Shown: positions 44,909 to 53,905 of the stretch, piece after piece
How positions within the stretch are numbered: the stretch's first letter is position 1
Layout of the letters: each line of letters starts with the position of its first letter
Source of the DNA: Serratia quinivorans
GTDB taxonomy: Bacteria > Pseudomonadota > Gammaproteobacteria > Enterobacterales > Enterobacteriaceae
Assembly (NCBI RefSeq): GCF_946227985.1
Contig: NZ_CAMKGL010000011.1
Location: 1-64,000 of the forward strand
Direction of reading: 5' to 3'
DNA length: 64,000 nucleotides
The notes under the pieces: generated by a model
What the model was told of the DNA's origin: nothing
The model's database searches: none
Seen by the model: only the letters and a program-made list of their open reading frames with translations
Made by a program: the position numbers and the translations under genes

Positions 44909-46156
44909 ATGAAAACAACATTACCACCTGCGGCTCGCTTGGGTCGACAGGCGCTTTTATTCCCTCTTTGTCTGGTGCTGTTCGAGTTCGCCACCTATAT
45001 CGCCAACGATATGATCCAGCCTGGCATGCTGGCGGTGGTGGCAGATTTCAACGCCGGAGAAGAGTGGGTGCCAACCTCAATGACCGCCTATCTGGCCGGC
45101 GGTATTTTCCTGCAGTGGCTGCTGGGGCCGTTGTCGGATCGCCGTGGCCGTCGCCCGGTGATGCTGGCCGGCGTGGCGTTCTTTATCGTCGCCTGTCTGG
45201 CGATTTTGCTGGTGACCAGCATCGAGCAATTTATCTTTATGCGCTTCCTGCAGGGGATTGGCCTGTGCTTTATTGGCGCGGTCGGCTACGCCACGATACA
45301 GGAATCTTTTGAGGAATCGGTGTGCATAAAAATCACCGCGCTGATGGCCAACGTGGCGCTGATCGCCCCGTTGCTCGGGCCATTGGCCGGTGCTGCGCTG
45401 ATCCACGTCGCGCCGTGGCAGAGCATGTTCGTGCTGTTCGCGGCGCTGGCGGCCTTTGCCTTCTATGGCCTGTGGAAAGCGATGCCGGAAACCGCGTCGC
45501 TGCAGGGTGAAAAACTCTCGGCCGCCAACCTGTGGCGCGACTATCGCCAGGTGTTATCCAACCGTCGTTTTGTCTGTGGTGCGTTGGCCATTGGCTTCGC
45601 CAGCCTGCCGCTGCTGGCCTGGATTGCCCAATCACCGGTGATCCTGATCAGCGGCGAGTCGCTGTCGACGCTGGATTATGGCCTGTTGCAGATCCCGGTG
45701 TTCGGCGCGCTGATCCTCGGCAACCTGACGCTGGCGCGCTTGACCGGCAAAAACAGCGTACAACGGCTGATCAAACTGGGCGCAGGGCCAATGATGGTGG
45801 GGCTGCTGATCGCGGCGCTGGCAACCCTGTTCTCGACCCACGCCTACCTGTGGATGACCGCAGGCCTGAGCCTGTACGCTTACGGTATCGGGCTGGCCAA
45901 CGCCGGGTTGTATCGCCTGACGCTGTTCTCAAGCTCCGTCAGCAAAGGCACGGTTTCCGCCACCATGGGCATGCTGAGCATGATGGTGTTCACCGTCGGT
46001 ATCGAACTGGCAAAAGTGGCCTACGTGTGGGGCGGCAGCGGGTTGTTCAATTTGTTCAACCTGATTAGCGGCCTGTGCTGGTTGGCGCTGGTGGCGCTGT
46101 TCCTCAGCAAACGCCGCAGCGGCGACGCAACGCCGACGCCTAACGCCGCGTTGTAA
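44909..46156 (+). CDS. mdfA: MFS multidrug/proton antiporter MdfA
   Basis: A 415-residue, 12-segment transporter nearly collinear with remembered E. coli Mdf[56 protein letters not shown], the motif [34 protein letters not shown] and [19 protein letters not shown]. The Glu and Asp in [12 protein letters not shown] are the membrane-embedded acidic residues for cation recognition. It exports diverse cationic and neutral drugs. Transcribed alone, ending at a strong terminator. Confidence 0.92.
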   Translation: MKTTLPPAARLGRQALLFPLCLVLFEFATYIANDMIQPGMLAVVADFNAGEEWVPTSMTAYLAGGIFLQWLLGPLSDRRGRRPVMLAGVAFFIVACLAILLVTSIEQFIFMRFLQGIGLCFIGAVGYATIQESFEESVCIKITALMANVALIAPLLGPLAGAALIHVAPWQSMFVLFAALAAFAFYGLWKAMPETASLQGEKLSAANLWRDYRQVLSNRRFVCGALAIGFASLPLLAWIAQSPVILISGESLSTLDYGLLQIPVFGALILGNLTLARLTGKNSVQRLIKLGAGPMMVGLLIAALATLFSTHAYLWMTAGLSLYAYGIGLANAGLYRLTLFSSSVSKGTVSATMGMLSMMVFTVGIELAKVAYVWGGSGLFNLFNLISGLCWLALVALFLSKRRSGDATPTPNAAL

Positions 46157-46160
46157 TGAT

Positions 46161-46195
46161 CAGCACGTGAGGAGAGGTTATCTCCTCACGTGCTG
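46161..46195 (+). terminator. mdfA terminator hairpin
   Basis: A perfect 15-base-pair stem (CAGCACGTGAGGAGA with TCTCCTCACGTGCTG) and five-base loop starts four bases after the mdfA stop. Few T residues follow, but stem strength and place fit a terminator, possibly bidirectional. Confidence 0.8.
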
Positions 46196-46221
46196 TAAAG
46201 TTTGCATTGGATTCAACACCC

Positions 46222-46404
46222 TCAACTCCGTTTGTCAGCATCCAAATTTATCGCCCATGCTTGCACTTCCTCATGGCTGATAATATTCAGCTGTTCTACA
46301 TCATTAAGTGCCTCTAGCGTCAAACGTCGCTATTCTTCCTCTCGAACAGTTTTGTCAGTCCCTACGTTATTTTTTGCAACTAGCAGAAAAGTATTAATAT
46401 TCAT
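46222..46404 (-). pseudogene. Small antitoxin-like gene with internal stop
   Basis: On the minus strand ATG 46404 follows GGCGATCAGG. After 24 codons a TAG occurs, then the frame stays open for 35 more codons to TGA at 46222. The second part (RRLTLEALNDVEQLNIISHE, EVQAWAINLDADK) resembles CopG/RHH-type antitoxins of toxin-antitoxin modules. No toxin gene remains. The rest of this 458-base gap is the mdfA terminator and repeat copy 3. Confidence 0.5.
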
Positions 46405-46440
46405 CCTGATCGCCTCGTCCCTAAACCAAAAAACGTAAGA

Positions 46441-46630
46441 TACCCAAAATAATTGGAGTTGCATCACAACAAAGCCACGGCTTTGTTGAACAGCGCTTGC
46501 GCTGGCCCCAACGGGGCGAGGCTTTGCCGAGTAACGCGGCAAGAGCATGAGTCCCCAGGAGCTTACTCAAGTAAGTGACTGGGGTGAGTGCTCGTAGCCA
46601 ACACAGAGGCAGCTTCAAGTATGACGGGTA
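46441..46630. repeat. Mosaic palindromic repeat, copy 3
   Basis: It starts TACCCAAAATAATTGGAG and ends CAGCTTCAAGTATGACGGGT then A. More than 100 internal bases are the same as in copy 5 at 62538. Its last 16 bases overlap the end of selB and contain the selB stop codon (46615-46617). Confidence 0.8.
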
Positions 46631-48461
46631 TACAACCCACTGTCGCGCAGCAGGTGCTGGTTGCCCTTGCGGCGGGTGAAGCCGCTACGATCGAAGAACT
46701 CCAATACCTGAATAGCCAGCTTGCGACCCACGCCGAGCCGATCGCGAAAATCGGCCGCATTGGCACTGCCCTGCTCCACATCAAGCTCACGGATCAGCGC
46801 AGCGAACTGTTCAATACGTCGGCTTAGGTAGTAACGATCCACCACGACTGCCGTGACATGCCCCAACTGTGCCGCCTTACGCAACGTCGCTCGTACCCGG
46901 GCCTCGCTTTCGCCCAGTTCGGTCGCCAAATCACGTACCCACCAGGCCTCGTCGCCAAAACGCGGTTCGATAGTTTCCCACAGGGCCAGTTCTTCAGCAC
47001 TGAACGCCAGGCCGTGATCCGGCAGGTGCAACCAACCCCGGGTATTGTTTATTAACCCCTCGGCCAGTAGCCGATCGATCATCATAAATACCAGCAGCTC
47101 AGAAAGCTGCGGCAGTGCCATGCGCCGCAGGCGCGCTCGCCCCAGACCGAGTTGATCGGCATGTTGCTGGTGGTAGTCGGCCAATACCTGCAACAGACGC
47201 TGTTGGCCCAGCTGCACATTCTCCTGCGCCAGCGCCATATCGCCGGCAAGCAGCAACTCACAGCCCACCAGCAGTGCTGCCAGTTCGCCTGCGGTCAGTT
47301 GCCGGGCCCAGGCAAAGGCGGCCAGATCCAGTGCGCCATTAGGCAGATGCAATGCCAGCACCTGCCGGTCATCGTCGGCCTGTGCCAGCGCCGCCAGCCA
47401 GGCCAGATACTCAGGTTGGCGCTTGCCTCGCTTCGGGGTGGTCAAACTCAGGACTCTGGCCCCCCCAGCGTGTGCCGAGCGCCAATATCCCGCAGCACCA
47501 GCCGATCGTTTTCCGCCAGCCAGAGTGGACGATCGAGGATCAGCTCTGCCAGCCCCTCATTGAGCAGCGAAATGCGCCCGGTGATATGGCTGGCGGCATG
47601 ATGCAGATGCAGCGGTTGCCAGTGCTTTATCGGTTGGTCAGCATCCAGCGCGACCAAAATGCGCTCGGCAGCGGCCAGCGGCTTTTGCGCCAGCAGCCAG
47701 TCACCGCGCGCCACCTGTTCCTTACTGACGTCACCGCTGATATTCAGCGCGATACGCTGCCCGGCCTGCGCCTGCTCAACCGGCTGATTTTGCGCGTGCA
47801 GGCCTCGAACCCGCACCGGGGTATCGGCACCGGTCAGCCACAGCGAGTCGCCCACCGCCACCTGCCCACCCAGCGCGGTACCTGTCACCACCAGACCCGC
47901 ACCCTTCACGCTGAACGCGCGATCCACCGCCAGACGGAAGCGACGGCTTAACGCATGTTCGTCTGGCCGCAACGCCAACAGGTGCGCACGCAATGCCTCG
48001 ATTTCCCGCGCCTGTAGCGCTGCGGTGACGAACGTGGGCACCTGATGCCACCCCTGGTGCGCCAGCTCGTCACTTAGCTGGCGTCGTACCTCTTCAATGC
48101 GGGCTTCATCCACCCGATCGGCCTTGGTCAGCGCCACCGTCAACGTTGGCCGCCCACTCAACCGCAAGATGGCCAGGTGCTCACGGGTTTGCGCCATCAC
48201 GCCGTCGTCGCAGGCCACCACCAGCAGCGCATGGTCAATGCCGCCGACGCCTGCCAGCATATTGGCGAGGAATTTTTCATGACCGGGTACGTCGATAAAG
48301 CCCAACACCCGGCCATCGGGCTGCGGCCAGTAGGCATAGCCCAGATCTATGGTCATGCCACGGCGTTTTTCTTCCGGCAGGCGATCGGCGTTGATCCCGG
48401 TGATCGCCTGCAGCAGGGTGGTTTTTCCATGATCGACATGACCGGCGGTAGCGATAATCAT
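46615..48461 (-). pseudogene. selB: Selenocysteine elongation factor SelB, frameshifted in this sequence
   Basis: The N-terminal part (48461-47448) is an EF-Tu-like GTPase with GHVDHGKTTLLQAITG, DVPGHEKFLANMLAG and TKAD motifs. It ends prematurely after RDIGARHTLGGPES. The C-terminal part (to 46615) continues in another frame: the frame crossing from ARVLSL into TTPKRGKRQPEYLAWLAALA gives the winged-helix domains that bind the SECIS hairpin. The break is a run of seven G on the coding strand (47460-47466); eight G would restore one protein of about 615 residues, normal for SelB. SelB delivers Sec-tRNA to UGA codons. It overlaps selA by four bases. It may be a sequencing error, a real mutation, or slippage. 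Confidence 0.85.
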
Positions 48462-49849
48462 GCGCTCAGCGCCTCAATCAATGTGTCTTCCTGCTCCAGG
48501 CAGCGCAGATCCAGCCACAGCCTGCCGTCGTTAATGCGGCCAATCACCGGCTGCGGCAGAGCGCGCCAGCGTTCCGCCAGTGCCTCCAGCGTCGCACCGC
48601 GGCCGTCCTGCGGCGTAAAGGTCAATGCGTAGCTGGGCAGCCGATCCACCGGCAATGAACCACTGCCGATCTGCGACCAGCACGGCTCGGCACGCAACTG
48701 GAAATGCCCGGCAAATTGCGGCGTCAGCGCCTGTAACAGTCGCTCGGCAGCATCCTGCATCGCCTGCTGTGGACGCGTGAGCAACCGCAGCGTCGGCAAC
48801 TGTTGCCCCAGCAGTTCGGGTTGTTGATAGAGGCGTAAGGTGGCCTCCAGCGCCGCCAGCGTCAGCTTGCCGACGCGCAGCGCACGCTTTAAAGGATGCT
48901 GCTGCAGCCTGGCAATCAGCGCCTTTTTGCCCACGATGATGCCGGCCTGTGGGCCGCCCAACAGTTTGTCACCGGAGAAGGTCACCAGATCAACCCCGGC
49001 AGCCAGCAGCCGCTGCGGCATAGGTTCGGCCGGCAGGCCGTACTGCGCCATATCAATCAGCGAGCCGCTGCCCAGATCGGTGGCGGTCGGCAGGCCGTGT
49101 TCGGCACCAAGCTGCGCCAGCTCGGCTTCGTCCACCGCAGCGGTAAAGCCCTGAATGCTGTAGTTGCTGGTATGCACCTTCATCAACAACCCGGTCTGAT
49201 CGTTAATCGCGTTACGGTAGTCTTTCAGATGAGTGCGGTTGGTGGTACCGACTTCGACCAACTGGCAGCCCGCCTGACGCATCACGTCGGGAATACGGAA
49301 CGCGCCGCCAATTTCCACCAGCTCACCGCGCGACACCACCACTTGCTTGCCGGGGGCGATCGCCGCCAGCATCAGCAGTACCGCGGCCGCATTGTTATTG
49401 ACGATGCAGGCGTCTTCCGCGCCGGTCAGTTGACACAGTAAATCTGCAACGGCGCGATCGCGATGCCCACGACCGGCACCATCGAGATCGTATTCCAGCG
49501 TCACCGCCGCGCCCATCGAACGCGTCACCGCCTCTATCGCCGGTTGCGCCAGCAAGGCCCGGCCGAGATTGGTGTGCAACAGGGTACCGCTCAGATTGAA
49601 TACCGGGGCCAACGACGGACGCTGCTGTTGTGCCAGCCTGGCACCAAGCGCCTGCGGCCAGTCGGCACACCAGTCGGGCAGCCGTTGATGCTGTTTAATG
49701 GTCTCACGCGCCTGCCATTGCAGTTGGCGCAGTAGCTCGCTAATCAGCGTCTGGCCATATTGCGCCACCAGCGGTTCGATAGCGGGATCGCGCAATAGGC
49801 GGTCAATGGCGGGTAACTGGCTGTAAAGATGCTGGGATTCAGTGCTCAT
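48458..49849 (-). CDS. selA: L-seryl-tRNA(Sec) selenium transferase SelA
   Basis: A 463-residue PLP enzyme, the same length as the E. coli protein. The cofactor Lys295 lies in [15 protein letters not shown], as in E. coli. The N-terminal tRNA-binding helices ([17 protein letters not shown]) and the core [18 protein letters not shown] and [13 protein letters not shown] are complete. SelA converts Ser-tRNA(Sec) to Sec-tRNA(Sec) using selenophosphate. It is translationally coupled to selB, with yibF upstream behind a terminator. Confidence 0.97.
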   Translation of the reverse strand: MSTESQHLYSQLPAIDRLLRDPAIEPLVAQYGQTLISELLRQLQWQARETIKQHQRLPDWCADWPQALGARLAQQQRPSLAPVFNLSGTLLHTNLGRALLAQPAIEAVTRSMGAAVTLEYDLDGAGRGHRDRAVADLLCQLTGAEDACIVNNNAAAVLLMLAAIAPGKQVVVSRGELVEIGGAFRIPDVMRQAGCQLVEVGTTNRTHLKDYRNAINDQTGLLMKVHTSNYSIQGFTAAVDEAELAQLGAEHGLPTATDLGSGSLIDMAQYGLPAEPMPQRLLAAGVDLVTFSGDKLLGGPQAGIIVGKKALIARLQQHPLKRALRVGKLTLAALEATLRLYQQPELLGQQLPTLRLLTRPQQAMQDAAERLLQALTPQFAGHFQLRAEPCWSQIGSGSLPVDRLPSYALTFTPQDGRGATLEALAERWRALPQPVIGRINDGRLWLDLRCLEQEDTLIEALSA

Positions 49850-49890
49850 GGTCGCTCGGTTTTAGTGTAGTGGTCTCGGCATAAAGCAAA

Positions 49891-49908
49891 ACCCCGCAGT
49901 TGCGGGGT
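49891..49908 (-). terminator. yibF terminator
   Basis: On the minus strand the stem ACCCCGCA/TGCGGGGT with a two-base loop is followed by TTTGCTTT, nine bases after the yibF stop. It separates yibF from selAB. Confidence 0.85.
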
Positions 49909-49916
49909 GAGGGCGA

Positions 49917-50522
49917 TCAGGGGGGCGAGGTGCGGGCAAAGCTTTCGCGGGCAAACAGCCGTTCGGCCAGTTTGATCAACGCCGGTCGTTCAACGCACCA
50001 GTTGGGCATAATGCGACGGAAGTTGAGGTAGCCCAACGCGCAGCCGGTGGCGATATCCGCCAGCGTCAGCGTTTCGGAGTTCAACAGCTTTTTTTCCTGC
50101 GCCAGCTTTTCCAGCGCATCCAGCCCGTGCGTCAGCTTGGCGCGTTGGCGCAGGATCCAGTTTTCGTCCTGTTTGTCCGACGCCCGTTTGCTCTCGCGAT
50201 ACAGCGTGGCAGCGGCTTCGGTCACACCATCCGCCAGGGCTTCCACCTGACGTATGCTCAGTGCTACCGCGCGATCGGCAGGCAAAAACGCCGGGGCGAC
50301 AGGCAGCAACTCAAGGTATTCGGCGATCACCCGCGAGTCGTAAAAGACGCCGCCGTCGTCAGCCACCAGCACCGGAACCTTGGCGAGCGGATTTAGCTCC
50401 ACCACCCGACTGCCCGGCTCATACGGCGGATCGTTAACGAATTCGAACGCCATTCCCTTTTCCAACAGCATCACGGAAATCTTGCGGACAAAAGGGCTGG
50501 TGTAACTGCCAATAAGCTTCAT
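49917..50522 (-). CDS. yibF: Glutathione S-transferase-like protein YibF
   Basis: A 201-residue cytosolic protein with a thioredoxin-fold N-domain (MKLIGSYTSPFVRKISVMLL, Ser at the catalytic position, LNPLAKVPVLVADDG, YDSRVIAEYLE) and an all-helical C-domain (LTLADIATGCALGYLNFR). GAGGGGAAGACTG precedes the ATG. In E. coli yibF also precedes selA, so the neighbourhood is conserved. Substrate unknown. Confidence 0.92.
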   Translation of the reverse strand: MKLIGSYTSPFVRKISVMLLEKGMAFEFVNDPPYEPGSRVVELNPLAKVPVLVADDGGVFYDSRVIAEYLELLPVAPAFLPADRAVALSIRQVEALADGVTEAAATLYRESKRASDKQDENWILRQRAKLTHGLDALEKLAQEKKLLNSETLTLADIATGCALGYLNFRRIMPNWCVERPALIKLAERLFARESFARTSPP

Positions 50523-50556
50523 CAGTCTTCCCCTCGGCTTGCAAACCTCAGCGTTG

Positions 50557-51204
50557 TTAGTTCACCGCCAGCGTATCGATAATCTGCTGCACCAGCGCCT
50601 GGTGTGCCTCCGGCGTTTTGGCCGGCGACAACATTTGCAGCGTCACCACCCGCTTATTGAACACCGTCAGCATGATGGTGGATACCACCTTCTGCCCGTT
50701 AATGCTCTGCTCGGTATCCAGACGATGGAATTTCTGTTTACCGACGGTGAAGTTCTCTTCTTTGGTGGTCTGGATATTCTGATAACGGTCGGCCAACTCG
50801 GTAATCATGCTCTGCGTCAGATCTTTGAGCATTTTATCGCTGCTGTTGAGCTTCATGTCGTCAGGCGGGATCACTTCGGAAGAGACGGTGCTCTGGCGCG
50901 ATTTGCCGTCCAGGAAGCGCTGAATGGTGGATTTGCTGTCGTTGACGATGCCGCTGTTCTCGGTCTGATCGCTAAAACCCGATGGCAATTCAAAGGTGAT
51001 TTTGCCCTTTTGCATCGAGACTTTCAGGCCCGGAGGCGGTGCGGGTTTTGTCTCCACCACCGGCGGTGGCGGTGCAGGCTGCGTGACGACCGGCTTGGTA
51101 TCCGGCTTTGGCACTTCCGGCTTGGTGTCGTCCTTGTTGTCACAGGCCGCCAGTCCGATGGCCAAAACGGCAACCGCCGTGAATTTCGCAATGGTCTTCA
51201 ACAT
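50557..51204 (-). CDS. DcrB-like lipoprotein
   Basis: ATG 51204 gives 215 residues with a lipobox (AVLAIGLAACDNKDD). A Pro-rich spacer (PAPPPPVVETKPAPPPG, about residues 45-65) leads to a DcrB-type domain (KVSMQKGKITFELPSGFSDQ, DGKSRQSTVSSEVI, VTLQMLSPAKTPEAHQALVQ). Upstream extension to 51237 lacks a better site. DcrB family lipoproteins act at the periplasmic face of the inner membrane and affect phage entry and lipoprotein handling. The long Pro linker distinguishes it from E. coli DcrB. The 228 bases between it and fdhE hold no gene. Confidence 0.75.
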   Translation of the reverse strand: MLKTIAKFTAVAVLAIGLAACDNKDDTKPEVPKPDTKPVVTQPAPPPPVVETKPAPPPGLKVSMQKGKITFELPSGFSDQTENSGIVNDSKSTIQRFLDGKSRQSTVSSEVIPPDDMKLNSSDKMLKDLTQSMITELADRYQNIQTTKEENFTVGKQKFHRLDTEQSINGQKVVSTIMLTVFNKRVVTLQMLSPAKTPEAHQALVQQIIDTLAVN

Positions 51205-51432
51205 CGTCAGTCCCTTTCCTTTCGCTTCGCGCGTCATGGCGTAAACGTAGCAAGTCGCCCCGGCGAATGCCAGAAGCCCAGTCCGAAATTAATGGTTATT
51301 TACGGCCCTAAAGGCGTAGCGGGCAAGGACAGTTTGAGTGCGGACAGCGCGCAGGCCCCGGAGCGTACACGCAGTACGTGAGGAGGCCGAGCACTGCCCA
51401 AGGTCAAAATGTCGCAGCCCGGTAGCCGAGCA

Positions 51433-52362
51433 TTATTCCCCCGGGAACAGGAACGGGTTGATGCTGCTGCGGGCAAAGCCTTCATCTTCCATTTTGGCGT
51501 CGAGCACCAGCGTGGCCAGATCGTCGGCAACCGCCTCAACCTGCGGGTCTTTTTCCTGATATAAAATCTTCAGGTAAGTGCCGCAGTCACCGCAGCTTTC
51601 CGCTTTCACCGCCGCCAGTTCGCTATCCAGCGACCAGTAGTTGAGGTCACGCGTCTGCTCGCAGTTGCTGCATTTGATTCGCACTACGTGCCATTCGCTT
51701 TCGCACAGGTTGCAGTGCAAATAACGCAGGCCACTGACGGTGCCGATATGCACCACGCTGGAAACCGGAATACTGCCGCACACCGGGCAAAATTGGCGAT
51801 GCTCGCCATATTCGGCGCGTGCCTTGCCGGGGATTTGCCCGGCCATCTGCGCCCAGTAGAGCGACAGCGCAGCCCAGATAAACGGCGCTTTCTCGCTGCC
51901 AATCTTGCCGAAATCCTGGTTAAGCAAGGCGTCTGCCAGCAACTCCAGCTCGTGCGACGAGGCCTTTTCCAGGTTATCCAGCACCGCCAGAATGTGTTCC
52001 GGCGCCTGCGGGCGCAACTCGGCAATCAGCGAAGCCAGCAGTTTGTGCCAGTGGTCACTGCGCGGAAAAACGCTCAGATCCAGCGGGGGTTTGCCGCTGG
52101 CTGCGCCCTGCTGCAACGCTTCGGTCAGATCCAACGTCAGCGGGTTATCGTGCAGCGCGTGATGCTGCGCCTCGGCCAGTTGGGCGGCGAAGTTCAGGTA
52201 GTCGCCCAGCGGGTTGTCGGTCGCCAGCTTGCGCAGGCGTTCAGCGCGGCGGCTGTAAAGGCTTTTCAGATTCGCGAAAAGTAACGGCGGGATGGTTTCC
52301 GCCGTTGTGGACTTCTCACGCTGTGCCCCTAACTGCTCTTTAGGAACAATGCGGATGCTCAT
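51433..52362 (-). CDS. fdhE: Formate dehydrogenase accessory protein FdhE
   Basis: ATG 52362 gives 309 residues, equal to E. coli FdhE, beginning [18 protein letters not shown]. Two rubredoxin-like Cys pairs are present ([32 protein letters not shown]) plus CGDCGTYLK. FdhE binds iron and helps mature or proofread the formate dehydrogenase catalytic subunit before Tat export. Its start shares one base with the fdoI stop (TGATG), so it is the last gene of fdoGHI-fdhE. Confidence 0.95.
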   Translation of the reverse strand: MSIRIVPKEQLGAQREKSTTAETIPPLLFANLKSLYSRRAERLRKLATDNPLGDYLNFAAQLAEAQHHALHDNPLTLDLTEALQQGAASGKPPLDLSVFPRSDHWHKLLASLIAELRPQAPEHILAVLDNLEKASSHELELLADALLNQDFGKIGSEKAPFIWAALSLYWAQMAGQIPGKARAEYGEHRQFCPVCGSIPVSSVVHIGTVSGLRYLHCNLCESEWHVVRIKCSNCEQTRDLNYWSLDSELAAVKAESCGDCGTYLKILYQEKDPQVEAVADDLATLVLDAKMEDEGFARSSINPFLFPGE

Positions 52363-52997
52363 CAGGGTTTGTCTTCCTGTTGTTTCTCGCGGACCTCTCG
52401 GTACCAACGCGGGTGATGTTTTTTAGCCCAGGCCGCCGGTACCCAGCCTTCCACCATCGCGGTAATGGTGCCTTTTACCCACAACGCGGCGTAAATATGC
52501 ACCATAATCACAATGATAAGCCCCACCGCCGCCAGCGAATGCACCAGCAACGCGATACGGATCAGCGGTATCGGAAATGACGGCGCAAAGTACGGCCGCC
52601 AGATCACCACACCGCTGGCCAGCAACAGCACCAGACTAATGATTGCCGCCCAGAATACGCACTTCTGACCGAAATTATAACGCCCGGTGTCACCCACTTC
52701 CTCGTTCATGACGATTTTTTGGATGTTTTTGGCCCAGACGATGTCTTCGCGGTTGATCAGGTTATGCTTCCAGTAGCGCAGGAACATCAGCAGGAAGGCC
52801 GCAAACATAATCACCCCAACGAAGGGGTGCAGAATACGCGCCAACTGCGGCGTGCCGAGAATGTTCATCAACCAGTTGAAGGAGGGGAAAAAGAACCCCA
52901 ACCCGCTGATGGCGGCGAACACAAAGCAGAACGCCACAATCCAGTGGTTAATCCGCTCCGGCGCGCTGTAGCGCTGAATACGCTTTTCCTTCTTCAT
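52362..52997 (-). CDS. fdoI: Formate dehydrogenase-O cytochrome b556 subunit FdoI
   Basis: A 211-residue protein with four membrane segments and the haem-ligating His residues of the FdnI/FdoI family ([57 protein letters not shown]). It passes electrons from FdoH to quinone in the inner membrane. Four-base overlap with fdoH. Confidence 0.95.
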   Translation of the reverse strand: MKKEKRIQRYSAPERINHWIVAFCFVFAAISGLGFFFPSFNWLMNILGTPQLARILHPFVGVIMFAAFLLMFLRYWKHNLINREDIVWAKNIQKIVMNEEVGDTGRYNFGQKCVFWAAIISLVLLLASGVVIWRPYFAPSFPIPLIRIALLVHSLAAVGLIIVIMVHIYAALWVKGTITAMVEGWVPAAWAKKHHPRWYREVREKQQEDKP

Positions 52998-53893
52998 TTG
53001 CGCGTCTCCTCATCGTGCAGCTCGTCGTTGTCTTCCTCTTCGACGCGGTTAGGACCGACGCCGACATAGTGGAACACGCTCGCTGCAAAGGTGGCGGCAA
53101 AGCCGATGGCCGCCAGGGGTTTCCACACGCCTTTCCAGAACGTGATTGCCGGGCTGATGGTCGGGTTATCCGGCAAACCGTGATACAGCTGCGGCTTGTC
53201 GGCATGGTGCAGTACATACATCACGTGAGTGCCGCCCACGCCCGCCGGATCGTACAAACCGGCGTTCTGATAACCACGGGTGTTCAGCTCGCTGACCCGC
53301 TCGGCGGCGATCTCCTTCATCGCGTCCTTGGTGCCGAAATGGATGGCACCGGTCGGACAGGTCTTCACACAGGCCGGTTCCTGGCCGACATCAACCCGAT
53401 CGACGCACAGGGTACACTTGTACACCCGGTTGTCGTCCTTGTTCATGCGCGGCACATCGAACGGGCAACCGGCGATGCAGTAACCGCAGCCGATGCAGTG
53501 TTCGGACTGGAAATCGACGATGCCGTTGGCGTACTGGATGATGGCCCCTTCCGATGGGCAGGCCTTCAGGCAGCCCGGATCGGCGCAGTGCATGCAGCCA
53601 TCCTTGCGGATCAGCCACTCCAGCTTGCCGTTTTCCTCCACCTCGGAAAAGCGCATCACCGTCCACGACTTGGCGGTCAGATCGGCGGGGTTATCGTACA
53701 CCCCGACGTTGCTGCCGATTTCATCGCGGATGTCGTTCCATTCGGAACAGGCCACCTGACAAGCCTTGCAGCCGATACAGGTGGTGACATCGATCAGTTT
53801 GGCCACTTCCTCCTGGTGGTCACGGGCGCGCGGCGCCGGCGTGAAACCATTGGTGGCGGATTTACGAATGATGTCCTGAGATTGCATTGCCAT
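52994..53893 (-). CDS. fdoH: Formate dehydrogenase-O iron-sulphur subunit FdoH
   Basis: A 299-residue protein with four 4Fe-4S Cys clusters ([67 protein letters not shown] with [13 protein letters not shown]). A C-terminal membrane helix ([20 protein letters not shown]) anchors it facing the periplasm. It lacks its own signal and is exported with FdoG. It lies 12 bases after fdoG. Confidence 0.96.
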   Translation of the reverse strand: MAMQSQDIIRKSATNGFTPAPRARDHQEEVAKLIDVTTCIGCKACQVACSEWNDIRDEIGSNVGVYDNPADLTAKSWTVMRFSEVEENGKLEWLIRKDGCMHCADPGCLKACPSEGAIIQYANGIVDFQSEHCIGCGYCIAGCPFDVPRMNKDDNRVYKCTLCVDRVDVGQEPACVKTCPTGAIHFGTKDAMKEIAAERVSELNTRGYQNAGLYDPAGVGGTHVMYVLHHADKPQLYHGLPDNPTISPAITFWKGVWKPLAAIGFAATFAASVFHYVGVGPNRVEEEDNDELHDEETRK

Positions 53894-53905
53894 AATTCGT
53901 CTCCG

